In this document: piece by piece, positions 1-9,989 of the stretch | How the letters are laid out: each line of letters starts with the position of its first letter | Position numbering within the stretch: position 1 is the first letter of the stretch | From: Lithodes maja | Lineage: Eukaryota > Arthropoda > Malacostraca > Decapoda > Lithodidae | Assembly (NCBI GenBank): GCA_037953745.1 | Contig: JBAKBP010003104.1 | Coordinates: 96,529-160,528 of the forward strand | Length of the DNA: 64,000 nucleotides | Reading direction: 5' to 3' | The notes under the pieces: model-generated | Database searches by the model: none | Seen by the model: only the letters and a program-made list of their open reading frames with translations | Told to the model about the DNA's origin: nothing | Made by a program: the position numbers and the translations under genes

Positions 1-1510
1 GGCGTCAGGATAGGTAGTGGCACACTACCACATATACAAATATAACAGGGGGAAAAGACAAGAGGACCAGACCACACGCCGGTACGGCGGCCACAGACTT
101 CAGGCCGCAGACAGAAGGACCGGCGGGTCAAAACAAGGACAACGCTCGGCTATGAGCACCAGCCTGAGAGAAAACCTTCCTCTAAACACAAAACATCCCT
201 GCAACAAGGACGTCTCCTTGAGCTCCCTGAAAGTGGGCAACACTAACGCACGGGAGCACAAGAAAAGGGGCACAGAATATATCACATACAGATCAAAAAC
301 ATACACCCCTAACGGAAAAGAGTCCCTAAAGGCTTTATCACGAGGCAAAGAATCTTCACACAGTATAACACTTACTCTGAAGACAACATCGAGCAACATC
401 GAGCAGCACGAAGCAGATGAAGCCCCCGCACGGGGCTTCTAAGCAGGCTCGAATGCCAGAAGATCCCACACCACGTGTGACAATCCTTGCACTGGCGCGC
501 CTGCACAATGAAAAAAGACAAGGCCCCTAGGCCGAAAACACTGGACTGTAGAACAGCTCGTGAAGATAAAAAGCCTCCTAACTAAGGAGAAGCAAAAAAC
601 TAAGGCGCGAAAAAAAGAGCCACGAGTAAACACCCAAGTGGCGTCAGTCTTGAACACATGTTAGCGCCTGAAAAGTAGCCTAATTTTAACACTTCCTGCG
701 GGCAAACCATAACACAACCCGTGCTAGCTAATCTAAACCTTGTTCACTACAACTCAGATATATACAAATGAGCAAAGACTCACTAGAAGAGAGCGAACGT
801 CGAATGAAGCTGAGCTCGGGGCACACGTGTTGACAGGTTGCCCGCGGGGAAGAGAAGGGAGAATGATGCGCTTGGCGAGAAGCGGCAAGAAGCCACAACG
901 CAAGAAATCCACCAAATGTGGGAAGCGTGTTTATAACAGTATTTAAGTATTAAAGTTTTTCTTTTTTCTTCTCTTATTTTTTACGAGTTTTTTCGTAGTG
1001 GGTACCCGATCTATGACAACACCATAAGAGAAGTAGTGTTATACTTATGAAGATGACTCTTGTTTTTTCCCCGCGGCGGCTGATTCAAACGGCCAACATG
1101 GGTGTTGAATGGAGACTATTATACTAATAGGCAACATCGTCAATGATGGAGGGGCCACTATTAAATATATGGTTATTCTTCAACTAACAAAGTTCAGAGG
1201 AAACATAAATACCAGTTACAATCAACTTCATGTATTTATATGACAAAAGAAGAAAGCATAAGTATTTATAGCTCACTAATTATTATAAAGGCATAACAAA
1301 TACAAAACCCACTCTCTACCTCAAACAACACATCCTGTATAGTAATAATATTAGAGGGAACTATGAGTTAAAGTCGTCTATGGTGAGATCTGTTAACACG
1401 GTAGAGGCAGGGCAAAATGGCCACACTCCAATATAGCCAAACAGATTAGATAAAGTTAGGGTAGTTTAGTTTATGTTAGGTTTGGTGAGATTAGGTTAGG
1501 TTGGTTTAGC
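1..1510. other. no recognised gene
   Basis: No gene is recognised. The first 950 bases are richer in GC than the following DNA and hold two overlapping open frames (17-442 plus, 439-657 minus). Neither resembles a protein family I know and neither has splice or promoter support. Around 1,430-1,510 there are degenerate TTAGG/TTAGGTT motifs, common in arthropod DNA and too short and impure to be telomeric. The first kilobase could be the end of an unrecognised repeat. Confidence 0.5.
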
Positions 1511-1727
1511 TTAACCCCTTCTGTACCGGTGACGTCTTTTGTATTTGATTTCAGCTATACTGTATTTAAATGATTTTATGAAGCTTAGGAAGGATTTATG
1601 GTAGCAAAAAGGATTCATTGAGATAGTCTGTAGCCTTTACATGAGTAGACGTCCTTCCTAAGCTCAAGAAAGTCGTCTAATAGTTACCAGAAATTCATGA
1701 AAAATACATTACCGGTAAAGGGGTTAA
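1511..1727. mobile_element. TTAA MITE (ACCGGTGACGTC family)
   Basis: A 217-bp element with TTAA at both ends, starting TTAACCCCTTCTGTACCGG and ending TTACCGGTAAAGGGGTTAA. It has no coding capacity. TTAA target duplication and TTAACCC termini are typical of non-autonomous piggyBac-type elements. Relatives lie at 4,542, 5,349, 5,682, 41,339 and 54,302. It shares its right TTAA with the next element. Confidence 0.75.
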
Positions 1728-1968
1728 CCCATGGACTGCTAGAACATGTGCAAAATATAAGGCCAAGTTGAGGGAGGGAGGGATGGGGGGGGGGGGGGTA
1801 TAAAGGGGGGAAGGAGTGGAGGGTGTGGTATGGAAAGAATATGCCACTACTTTCTATGTGTCACCCAAATTTCAGACATTTCCTGGCACTGGCATGGTTT
1901 TTGAAGGGTTATTTTTAGACGTTTAAATACCATGGCTTCCGAGAGGACCTTTGCAGTCCATGGGTTAA
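1724..1968. mobile_element. TTAA MITE (CCATGGACTGC family)
   Basis: A 245-bp element with terminal inverted repeats TTAACCCATGGACTGC and GCAGTCCATGGGTTAA. It abuts the preceding MITE and shares one TTAA with it. It contains a run of about 14 G at 1,785-1,798. No coding sequence. Confidence 0.7.
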
Positions 1969-2746
1969 GACCTACATTGGTTGTGGGGTTTACGAGTGTG
2001 ACCTTTATGACTCGTAACCCTGGGCCCGGATACTGGAAGCACTTACCACATTACTGTACATCTACCAATGACCATCATATAGTATCTTGACAGCCGACAT
2101 TGTAACCATTGTGCCAGAAACCATGTTGTAACTGGACTGCCTTGTGACTGCCTAGTTACCTTAAGTATGGGCAAGCTATGATGTTATAGCAAGTTACAAG
2201 TTATTACATAATAAGTGCTTTATAACGCACATTACTGTATGTTAAACTTATAAAGTCCTTTGAGTATCCGGGCCTTGTTTCTTATGTTCGTTGTCAAATT
2301 TGCAAGGTATATTTCATGTGAATACTATATACAGAATATGTTGACAAGATTCTCAATGTATTCGACTCTGAATGAGGAGCTATCACACTATAGGCATTAA
2401 ATTATTAACTTAAAAAATGTTTTGTACATTTTCACACAGGATATACATTTTTGAAGCAATCCTAGATTGAATGAAATATCATTAATTCTGTACCTAATAT
2501 TTGCACACCTGCACTTATGCTGCTCAAGTGCACACAATGGGCCAGAATTACTGTCTTCAGAGTGTATGTGAAAATCATAAGAAGTTCAAGTAGGCCTACA
2601 TGTGAGCTTCCCAGAATTCAAGCCTAGTGAATATGTTTCATTTCTGTCCTCTTCTAGTTTCTTTTGTATTAGTCTTATTTGTGTTCCCTTGCTTCTTTCT
2701 CCTGTGAACTGCTGATCCTACCTGTACTTTTTTTGGTTTATTTCAG

Positions 2747-2823
2747 AAAAGGCTATTGACAAAATAAATGACTGGTGTCCTGAGTCACACAATGTTCCTC
2801 GTGTGATACCTCCTCTGGGATGA
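2747..2823 (+). CDS. possible terminal exon, unknown gene
   Basis: A pyrimidine-rich tract with a plausible branch site and a strong acceptor (TTTATTTCAG, ending at 2,746) precedes a stretch open for 24 codons and closed by TGA at 2,821-2,823. In the phase that leaves two bases over from the previous exon, the peptide starts KAIDKINDWCPES and ends VIPPLG. It looks protein-like and I do not recognise the family. No upstream partner exon was found, so the gene, if real, would begin outside or be heavily interrupted. It could also be a chance open stretch. Confidence 0.3.
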
Positions 2824-3236
2824 CGAAGGCCCTTCAGAACATAGAGATTAGATAACCTTTTTGTATGTATCAACCTACAGACTAATTTTTTTCAGTAGCC
2901 TACTAGCCTGTGACTCTAATAAGGTCCAGGGATTCACAGGATGGCCAACAGATGTCATTATGCACCACACACATATACCACCAGCTTCTCAAGACTTGGT
3001 ATTGCTTTACAACTACCTGTGGGGATACTTGTGAAATTTATCAGAAACAGCAATAGTGTAGTGTTTTATGGGATGTGGTAAGCACAGTACTGAAACTATG
3101 ACTAGTACAGCAAACATTCAAGTCCAATACTAACTCTCCTACATACTGTACATCATGATTCAAACCCACGCTCTACAATCACAATCTTCCCATATTTTTT
3201 CCCAGGGTTTATTGAAAAGGAACTACAGTACTGTAT

Positions 3237-3611
3237 TGTACAGTTTGCCGCACATATTCTATTATGTTGGGGTCATGATTCGGAAGCGCTGCACCCACCT
3301 CCCTCACTCCACCTCCTACCAATAGGAGGTGGAGTGAGGGAGGGGGGTCGGGGAAGTGGGTGCAGCTTTGCCAAATCACGACCCCAACGGAATACAGGTC
3401 TCCCTCACTATCCGATGCCCTGATTTACGATATTATTATATTTTTTTAAGAGTTTGGGTTTAGGTTTTGGCAGGTCCGAGAACGCATCCCCATTTACCCC
3501 ATTCATTTTAGGATTTGCTATACAATTCTTTTATTTATGATTGGGTTTTCAGGAACATAACCCAATCGTAAATCGAGGGAGACCTGTAGAATATGTGCGG
3601 AAAACTGTACA
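3237..3611. mobile_element. palindromic foldback element
   Basis: The segment is a large imperfect palindrome. The left arm starts TGTACAGTTTGCCGCACATA and the right arm ends with its complement, TATGTGCGGAAAACTGTACA. The apex lies near 3,318-3,325, between copies of the CACCTCC and GGAGGTG blocks. The right arm is interrupted by a separate TA-flanked element. No coding sequence. It is probably a foldback MITE. Confidence 0.65.
3395..3586. mobile_element. TA-flanked MITE nested in palindrome
   Basis: A 192-bp element with inverted termini CAGGTCTCCCTC and GAGGGAGACCTG, flanked by TA on both sides. Removing it restores the right arm of the surrounding palindrome. The TA duplication and CAGG start suggest a non-autonomous Tc1/mariner or pogo-type element. 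Confidence 0.7.
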
Positions 3612-4333
3612 TAGCTCTTGAAAATTGGTGATAAGTTGTCTAATCTCTGTATACTGAAGGGTTTTCTTTAAATGGAATGATGATACTATACCTTCAGCAC
3701 TATTTTTGTTTTGTTTTATACACTCTAAGATAAATTAAGATTTATCAAATCATTTTCACACTATTTTTTTATTTTGTATTACATAAACTGTATATACAGA
3801 TACTTTTACTTTTCTCACACTAGATTCACAATTTTATGGATATGTTTAATTTCTATTTTCACAACATTTAAGAGTACAGTACAGTATGGATAATTTTCTT
3901 TCCACACCACAAAAGTTGAGAGTCAGTGGATGGATTAGCTTCATCCTGGTTGCTTTCCAGAGATAATCCAGGCCTAGATATTCAGAGCATTCACCACCAG
4001 GCATCAATTTAAAGCCTTCAAGCACATCACCACTTTTACCGGATGATATCCTCAGTCATATGATCAGAGGTTATAATGTAGTCATCTCATTTTAACTCAA
4101 TTATGAATTTTGAATTTCATAATTCATAATATTTTGCCAAAGAATATACCAGGTAAATATAAGAACATTTCCTTAAATTTGATTGGATAATTCAGTTAAT
4201 TCTAATACCAGTCACTAATATAAATTTCTGAAGTGACATTTTGCTAGCCGACGTCATAATCTACTCGACAGTAAAAATATAGCCAACCTTGACTGTGCTT
4301 GATAATATATAAATACCTACCGTAGTCTTTGTG
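3612..4333. other. no gene seen
   Basis: AT-rich DNA without a supported reading frame, splice pattern or recognisable repeat. Confidence 0.5.
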
Positions 4334-4357
4334 TCAGGCAATAGATAGATAGATAGA
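4334..4357 (+). mobile_element. ultra-truncated RTE insertion (24 bp)
   Basis: A 24-bp insert starts TCAGGCAATAGATAGATAG, matching the last bases of the RTE-like LINE in this window (GTCAGGCGATAGATAGATAG at 53,250). It is flanked on both sides by the 11-bp duplication TAGTCTTTGTG (4,323-4,333 and 4,358-4,368). This is what target-primed reverse transcription leaves if it aborts almost at once. A microsatellite expansion is the alternative, but it would not explain the duplicated flank or the TCAGGC. Confidence 0.6.
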
Positions 4358-4541
4358 TAGTCTTTGTGAATATGGGTAAACTAAGATGATGTAAGTCTAT
4401 CTATCTATATGCTCAGGCCCAATCCCCACTTTTCCTATTTTTTATTTGTATTTTCCTCTATTTTATTATTATTATTAAAAAGTAATAAATTGTCATGCCT
4501 AAAGTCTGTTATGACTTTCACATTATAACTTACAACCCACT

Positions 4542-4746
4542 TTAACCCCTTCAGCACGGCCACATCATTTCCTTCATATTCAGGTTACCATTTGACAATT
4601 TTCTTTTGCTTACAATCTACCTCTGGGACTTAAAGGGGTAAATACGATCTCAATAAATCCTCTGAGTAATATTGGTCCGTTTTAACTTGCACAAAATCGT
4701 CTAATGTTAGCCAGAATAAAAGGCATAAGGGCGTCAACGGGGTTAA
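4542..4746. mobile_element. TTAA MITE
   Basis: A 205-bp TTAA-flanked element with ends TTAACCCCTTCAGCACGG and GTCAACGGGGTTAA. It carries the internal GATCTCAATAAA and AATCGTCTAAT motifs shared with other copies. Closest relative: 41,339-41,551. Confidence 0.7.
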
Positions 4747-4864
4747 GTATCCAGGCCTGGAACTCCCAAAATATCCCGGGAAACCTAGAAAGAAGAGATT
4801 CACAAGCATGGTTTATATTTATCTTGGTTAGGAATCCAGGAGCAGTATTTACTCAATCACACTA

Positions 4865-5352
4865 TTAACCCTCCAGCCCCGGTTATGTATTATATATATA
4901 TTCCTCGAAACCCGGGTGTTTTGGCCGAAAAACGTCTAGGCTAGGCTACCGTATATTCGTTAATCAGACTGCTTCCCGCATTCCCGCGCATCCCCAAGCG
5001 TAGCTGTGTTATTTACCTGTAGAATGGCATTAAGTAGAGCTCTCTAAGTCAACTGGTTGAGCTGTGATGATGATTTCATTGGAGATAACTTTATGGCCAA
5101 ACCAGCCACTTTACACTACTATTCGATACTTAACAACAACATACAGGCACACACGAACAAGCGACGCTCTCCTTCTTGTGGCCGGAGATGCGGAGCGTCG
5201 GTCCAGCCGGCTGTTGTTTACATGCGTCGGACCGACGCCTCGCACAGCAAGCTCACAGGCTGTGACGTCATGGGTGTTTAAGAGACCTTCCAGGTACCTG
5301 GTACATGCTTTTTTATGGGCGTTCAAGAGGCCATCCGTGGTGAGGGGGTTAA
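4865..5352. mobile_element. 488-bp piggyBac-derived MITE
   Basis: A TTAA-flanked element of 488 bp. The left terminus TTAACCCTCCAGCCCCGG matches the inverted right end of the piggyBac transposon (16,154 inwards). The right terminus, read inwards, has GGATGGCCTCTTGAACGCCC, matching that transposon's left end apart from one base. A copy of identical length lies at 57,547-58,034. Small frames inside have no family match. It is a non-autonomous derivative. Confidence 0.85.
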
Positions 5353-5563
5353 ACCGTTCTGTACCAGTGACGTACTTTTCATTTTATTCTGGCAAATATT
5401 AGACGACTTTACTCAATTTAAGAAGGACATCTACCCATTGAAAGGCTAAAGACTATCTCAATTAATCTTTTTAGCAACCATATGTCTTTCCTAAGCTTCA
5501 TAAAATCGTCTAAATTTAGCTGAAATCAAATCAAACAGACGTCGCCGGTACAGAAGGGGTTAA
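5349..5563. mobile_element. TTAA MITE, back to back
   Basis: A 215-bp TTAA element of the ACCGGTGACGTC family, sharing TTAA 5,349-5,352 with the 488-bp MITE before it. The right end reads CGGTACAGAAGGGGTTAA. Confidence 0.7.
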
Positions 5564-5681
5564 TTGCACATACAGTTGTAGTCGAAAGTTAAGACACACC
5601 TCCAAGGCTTCCACTCTACTTTTCTATCCTAGTTCATTCTTGCATAGAGGAATTATTCACATATTGTTGAGTAATTCCTTG

Positions 5682-5969
5682 TTAACCCCTTCTATACCGG
5701 TGACGTCCTTTTCACTATATTATGGCCAATATTAGACAATTATATTAAGCTTTGGAAGGATGTCTACCAAATATAAAGCTACAGACATCATCATCATCTC
5801 CGACGCCTTGTTTCCCCCTGGGAAAGCCCCGCTAAAGGATGGCCATGACAGCTACAGACTATCTCAATTAATCCTTTTAGCTACCATATATCCTTTCTAA
5901 GCTAAATAAAATTGTCTAAAAGTAGCTGAAATCAAACGCAAAAGATGTCACCGGTATAGAAGGGGTTAA
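5682..5969. mobile_element. TTAA MITE carrying a SINE fragment
   Basis: Ends are TTAACCCCTTCTATACCGG and CCGGTATAGAAGGGGTTAA, an almost perfect terminal inverted repeat. Without the 73 bp added at 5,787-5,859 the unit is about 215 bp, as in sister copies. Confidence 0.75.
5787..5849 (-). mobile_element. truncated SINE, (GAT)n tail
   Basis: A 63-bp insertion starting ATCATCATC, flanked by the 10-bp direct repeat AGCTACAGAC (5,777-5,786 and 5,850-5,859). It resembles the tail end of the SINE at 10,113-10,413 (CCGACGCC, GGGATGGCC-like blocks, ATC repeats), so it is a 5'-truncated copy in minus orientation. Confidence 0.65.
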
Positions 5970-6339
5970 AACTAAAAAGAAAACATGAATTAGAGTTGTG
6001 AAGATATCACATGAATTTTGACCACAGCTGTACCTCAGATTTTCTTCAGCTTAGGAAGAACCTCTAGATTGCAATAGTTGTATACCTACCCCTAGCTGAA
6101 ATAAAATTGTTCGACATCATCAGCACTAAAGTTACCTTCTGTCCTATTGATCAACAGTTAACAGTTTCAAGATCCAATATGCATTTATTTTCTGTTTCCC
6201 GCCTATAATTAGAAGACATTATTCAGATCAGGAAGCGTCTATGGAAGTCAAGAGGGTTAATTGAGATAGTCTTTACCCTTATAATTCCCACAGTTACTTC
6301 TTAAACTGTATAAAATTGTCTAATCCTAGCCAGAATAAA

Positions 6340-9300
6340 CCCCCTGGGGGTTAGGGAATAGAATATGCCCCACGTGCCTTCTGCGTGTCGTAAGAGGCGA
6401 CTAAAGAGGTTGGGTCGGTGGGCTTGCGACCCCCACCCGGAAAAAATATCTAAGCAAAAAAAAACGAACGAACAGCCTCGGATGCGGACGGAACCAACGT
6501 TGACGAACCACGACCGACTAAGGACATGCCTTCGGACATTCTGAGAATGGCTACATGGAATGTTAGTGGCATGAATGATGGCACAAAAGAGAGAGAGGTT
6601 CTGGAAGTGTTAGTGAATGCCAGGCTGGATGTATGTGGAATGACAGAGACCAAATGGAAAGGTTCAGATGTGAGAGAGTGGGAGTGTGGAATGGGTGTGT
6701 GTGCTGGAGTGAGTGAAGGAACAGCGAGAGAAGGTGCATGTTTGTTTGTAAGTAGCAAATGGAAGGAATGTGTAAGAGAGTATGGGTCTGTGGGTTCAAG
6801 GATTGTGTGGGTGAGAATGAAAGTAGGAATACAAACGTGGGTGATTGTATGCGTGTATGCCCCGACAGAGGATATACTTGAAAGAAAGAAAGAGGAGTTC
6901 TGGATGAATGTGGAGGCGTGCCTGGAGAAGTTTGACAAGAACGAAAGAATATTTCTGATTGGGGATATGAATGGTAAGGTGGGTGATAGGAAAGTTGAGG
7001 GAGTGGTGGGAGGGTGGGGGGTACCATCAGAGGTGAATGGGAATGGTAGTGCACTTGTGGACGTATGTGTGGGGAGGAGGCTGTGGATAGCCAACACCTT
7101 CTTCCGACACAGAATGATCCACAGGTACACGTGGAAACGGATGTTGACGATGAAGGATAAGACAGTGGTGGAACGAAAGTCATTGATTGATTATGTATGT
7201 GTGGATGAACGAATGAAGAAATCTGTGATGGATGCTAGGGTGTATAGGGGTATTGGAGGGGGTCTGTCTGATCATTATGTAGTGGTAGCTAAGGTTAGGA
7301 TACAAAAGAAGTGGGTGAGGAGAGCGGGAGGGAGGCGAGAGGAGGGTGGAATGGTGAGGAGGGTGGAGAGGTTGCAGGAGGAGGAAGTCAGGGAGGAATA
7401 CAGGAGAGCAGTGGAAAGACGACTAGGTGGGTTCGACCTGGAAGTTATGGAGGAAGTGGAGGAGATGAGCAAGGTGTTTAAGGATGAGATCTGTGCAGCA
7501 TGTGAGGAGGTGTGTGGAGTGAGGAGAAGAGGGAGGGGAGTGAAAGGTACAGCATGGTGGACAGAAGAGGTAAGAATAGCTGTGGAAGAAAAGAAGAAAG
7601 CATATAGAGAGTGGTTGGGTAGTAGAGGGAATGAAGATTCCGAGAGACAGAAACGAGCGAGGTACGTGGAGAGTAAGAGGGTGGTGAAGAGAGTAGTGAA
7701 GGAAAGTAAGAGAAGAGTAGATGAGGAATTTGGAAGGAATCTGAGTGTAAAATGGAGGGAGAGTAAGAAACTGTTCTGGAAAGAAGTCAAGAAAGTTAGG
7801 GAAGGTAGCAAGGGAAACAGTAAGGGTGTGAAAGATAAGAATGGAAGAATGCTAGCCGAGAAGCAAGAGAGAGTCGAAAGATGGAGGGAGTACTTCAGTG
7901 AGTTGCTAAATGAAAGGAATGAAGAGCCAGCAAACATAGCTGGATATGGTATGGGAGGGAGAAGAAGAGAAGTAGTGGAGGAGGAGGTGGGGATCAGGAG
8001 GTCAGAAGTGTGGGAAGCCATGAAAAGAGTGAAGTTGGGGAAAGCACCAGGAACAGATGGAGTGTGTGGGGAAATGTTGAGGTATGGTGGTGAGATAGTG
8101 ATAGAATGGGTATGGAAAATGTGCAAACTAGCATGGGAGAAGGGGAGTGCACCCGATGACTGGAAGACTGGCATAATAGTCCCCCTATATAAGGGCAAAG
8201 GGGAAAGAGAAGTGTGTGGTAACCACCGAGGAATATGTCTTCTAAGTGTAGTAGGGAAGGTATACAGTAGGGTAGTGATTGAGAGAGTGAGAGTGAGAAC
8301 GGAGAAATGGATAGGCGACGAGCAGGGAGGCTTTAGGAAGGGAAGAGGATGTGTAGATCAGATTTTTACCCTGAATTGTGTTGTGGAGCGGTATCTGGAG
8401 AAGAAACAAAAGGTGTATGTTGCCTTTATGGACTTGGAGAAGGCCTATGACAGAGTGGATAGAGAAGGTTTGTGGAAAGTACTTAGAATATACGGAGTAG
8501 AGGGCAAGTTGCTGAAAGCAGTGAAGAGCATGTATGAGGGTGCAAAGGCGGCAGTACGTGTGGAGAGTGAGCAGAGCGAGTTCTTTGACCTGAATGTTGG
8601 TTTGAAACAGGGGTGTGTGATGTCCCCGTGGTTGTTTACTGTATATATGGATGGAGTTATGAAAGAAATACTATCAAGAGCAGTGGATGTTGGTGTATTG
8701 CTGAAAAGGGAGGGAATTGAGTGGAAGCTACCTATACTGCTGTTTGCGGATGATACAGTTCTGATGAGTGATAATGAATGGGAGTTGCAGGGTCTGGTAA
8801 ATGAGTTTGGAACAGTGTGCGAAAAACGGAATTTGAAGGTAAATACGGGGAAGAGCAAGGTTATGGTCTTCGAAAGGGGTGAAGTCACAGAGTGTGAGGT
8901 GAAGCTGAACGGTCAGGCTATGGAGATCGTCAACTCTTTTAAGTATCTGGGCAGTGTGTTGAGTAAAGATGGGACTATGGATGAAGAGGTGCGGGAGAGG
9001 GTACAACAGGGGAAGAGGGTTGTAGGAACGCTAAAAGCAGTAACAAGAAATAGGGTGGTCAGTATGGAAGTGAAGAAGTCCTTGCATGACAGTGTGGTAA
9101 TCCCGACACTGACTTACGGAAGCGAAGCATGGACGTTGGTTGAGAGACTCAGACCAAGAGTGAGAGCAGTGGAAATGAATTACTTAAGGAGTGCGTGCGG
9201 AATTACATGGAGGGATAGACAGACTAATGAGGAAGTAAGAAGGAGGTGTGGTGTGGAGGTAGATGTGCTAGAAAGTGTGAAAAGGAACAACTTGAGATGG

Positions 9301-9547
9301 TTCGGCCATATGGAACGTATGGAAAGCGAGAGAATGACTAAGAGGGTGTACGAGAGCGAGGTGGAGGGACAGAGGGGGAGAGGTAGACCGAATATGAGGT
9401 GGAAGGATGGAGTGAGGAACTACATGAATGAAGGCGGTGCTGGTTGGGGGGAGGGGCGTCGACTGACTGGGGACAGAGGTGCATGGGGGCGGTTCGTTCG
9501 TGGCCACCCCTTCGGGGATCACGGCGTCAGACAATAGATAGATAGAT
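6340..9547 (+). mobile_element. full-length RTE-like LINE
   Basis: A 3,208-bp non-LTR retrotransposon. It begins CCCCCTGGGGGTTAGGG, has a 186-bp leader, one long reading frame and a short 3' end of TAGA repeats. It is flanked by the 8-bp duplication AGAATAAA (6,332-6,339 and 9,548-9,555). The two flanks together read as the right half of a TTAA MITE (about 6,255-6,339 plus 9,548-9,589), which gives the empty site. A single APE-RT frame and a microsatellite-like 3' end are features of the RTE clade. Clade placement is from family knowledge, not a tree. Confidence 0.9.
6526..9537 (+). CDS. RTE endonuclease-reverse transcriptase
   Basis: Open frame of 1003 codons, the only protein of the element. 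Residues 8-260 are an apurinic-type endonuclease that would nick target DNA: ATWNVSGMND with N12, MTETKW with E41, Y111 in VYAPTED, GDMNG with D147 and N149, IDYV with D222, and SDH at 248-250. The reverse transcriptase follows, with GKAPGTDGV, the MDLEKAYDRVDR block, LKQGCVMSPW and the catalytic FADD at 740-743. The C-terminal part has the RWFGHMERM block common in RTE-like proteins. The start was taken as the ATG at 6,526; another in-frame ATG is seven codons on. All key residues seen are present, so this copy may be active. The coding strand is purine-rich, so long antisense frames over it are shadows. Confidence 0.9.
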   Translation: MPSDILRMATWNVSGMNDGTKEREVLEVLVNARLDVCGMTETKWKGSDVREWECGMGVCAGVSEGTAREGACLFVSSKWKECVREYGSVGSRIVWVRMKVGIQTWVIVCVYAPTEDILERKKEEFWMNVEACLEKFDKNERIFLIGDMNGKVGDRKVEGVVGGWGVPSEVNGNGSALVDVCVGRRLWIANTFFRHRMIHRYTWKRMLTMKDKTVVERKSLIDYVCVDERMKKSVMDARVYRGIGGGLSDHYVVVAKVRIQKKWVRRAGGRREEGGMVRRVERLQEEEVREEYRRAVERRLGGFDLEVMEEVEEMSKVFKDEICAACEEVCGVRRRGRGVKGTAWWTEEVRIAVEEKKKAYREWLGSRGNEDSERQKRARYVESKRVVKRVVKESKRRVDEEFGRNLSVKWRESKKLFWKEVKKVREGSKGNSKGVKDKNGRMLAEKQERVERWREYFSELLNERNEEPANIAGYGMGGRRREVVEEEVGIRRSEVWEAMKRVKLGKAPGTDGVCGEMLRYGGEIVIEWVWKMCKLAWEKGSAPDDWKTGIIVPLYKGKGEREVCGNHRGICLLSVVGKVYSRVVIERVRVRTEKWIGDEQGGFRKGRGCVDQIFTLNCVVERYLEKKQKVYVAFMDLEKAYDRVDREGLWKVLRIYGVEGKLLKAVKSMYEGAKAAVRVESEQSEFFDLNVGLKQGCVMSPWLFTVYMDGVMKEILSRAVDVGVLLKREGIEWKLPILLFADDTVLMSDNEWELQGLVNEFGTVCEKRNLKVNTGKSKVMVFERGEVTECEVKLNGQAMEIVNSFKYLGSVLSKDGTMDEEVRERVQQGKRVVGTLKAVTRNRVVSMEVKKSLHDSVVIPTLTYGSEAWTLVERLRPRVRAVEMNYLRSACGITWRDRQTNEEVRRRCGVEVDVLESVKRNNLRWFGHMERMESERMTKRVYESEVEGQRGRGRPNMRWKDGVRNYMNEGGAGWGEGRRLTGDRGAWGRFVRGHPFGDHGVRQ

Positions 9548-9642
9548 AGAATAAAGTGTCCTAATGCATCCTACGCCTCAAGGGGTTAAGTACTGTATAC
9601 CTTTATTACCAGACACTATTTGAATAATTTCCACTATACATG

Positions 9643-9857
9643 TAGTCGGCCTAATAAGTCATGTCTCGGCACCAAGTATGTTTTGATCAATAATTGGTAT
9701 CGACAATATCTAAAACTTGATTTATTAGTTTTGAGTGAGAAATACAAATGTTCCTACACTTATCCACCCTATTCAACATCTGACAGACATTAGTACTGTA
9801 TATCACAGAGCGAGCCAAACGTAATGATAGCCGAGATATGACTTATTAGCGCTACCG
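9643..9857. mobile_element. TA MITE (CTAATAAGTCATGTC)
   Basis: About 215 bp with inverted termini around GGCCTAATAAGTCATGTC and GATATGACTTATTAGCGC. A better preserved copy with clear TA flanks lies at 41,031-41,241. Non-coding, mariner-like by target preference. Confidence 0.65.
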
Positions 9858-9989
9858 TACTGGAGTTTATTCATTATGCTGAGTCTAGACATTGTGACCC
9901 CTAGCCTCTTGTAACTGGGAAACGGACTCAGCAAACAGGCTATAAATTTCCCAAAAGGTTGATATCAGAGCTTGATTGCTTGATGGGCG

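Noticed and set aside
17..442. 141-codon plus-strand frame
   Set aside because: No recognisable domain, no splice or promoter support, and an overlapping antisense frame of similar length.
1430..1510. Interstitial telomere (TTAGG)n
   Set aside because: Only a few degenerate units; a tract of perfect repeats would be needed.
7275..8198. Long antisense frame (about 300 codons) over the RTE
   Set aside because: Shadow of the purine-rich coding strand; Ser/Thr/Pro/Leu-rich with no family features. The same applies to 6,450-7,183, 8,445-9,006, 51,443-51,925 and 52,172-53,348 on the minus strand.
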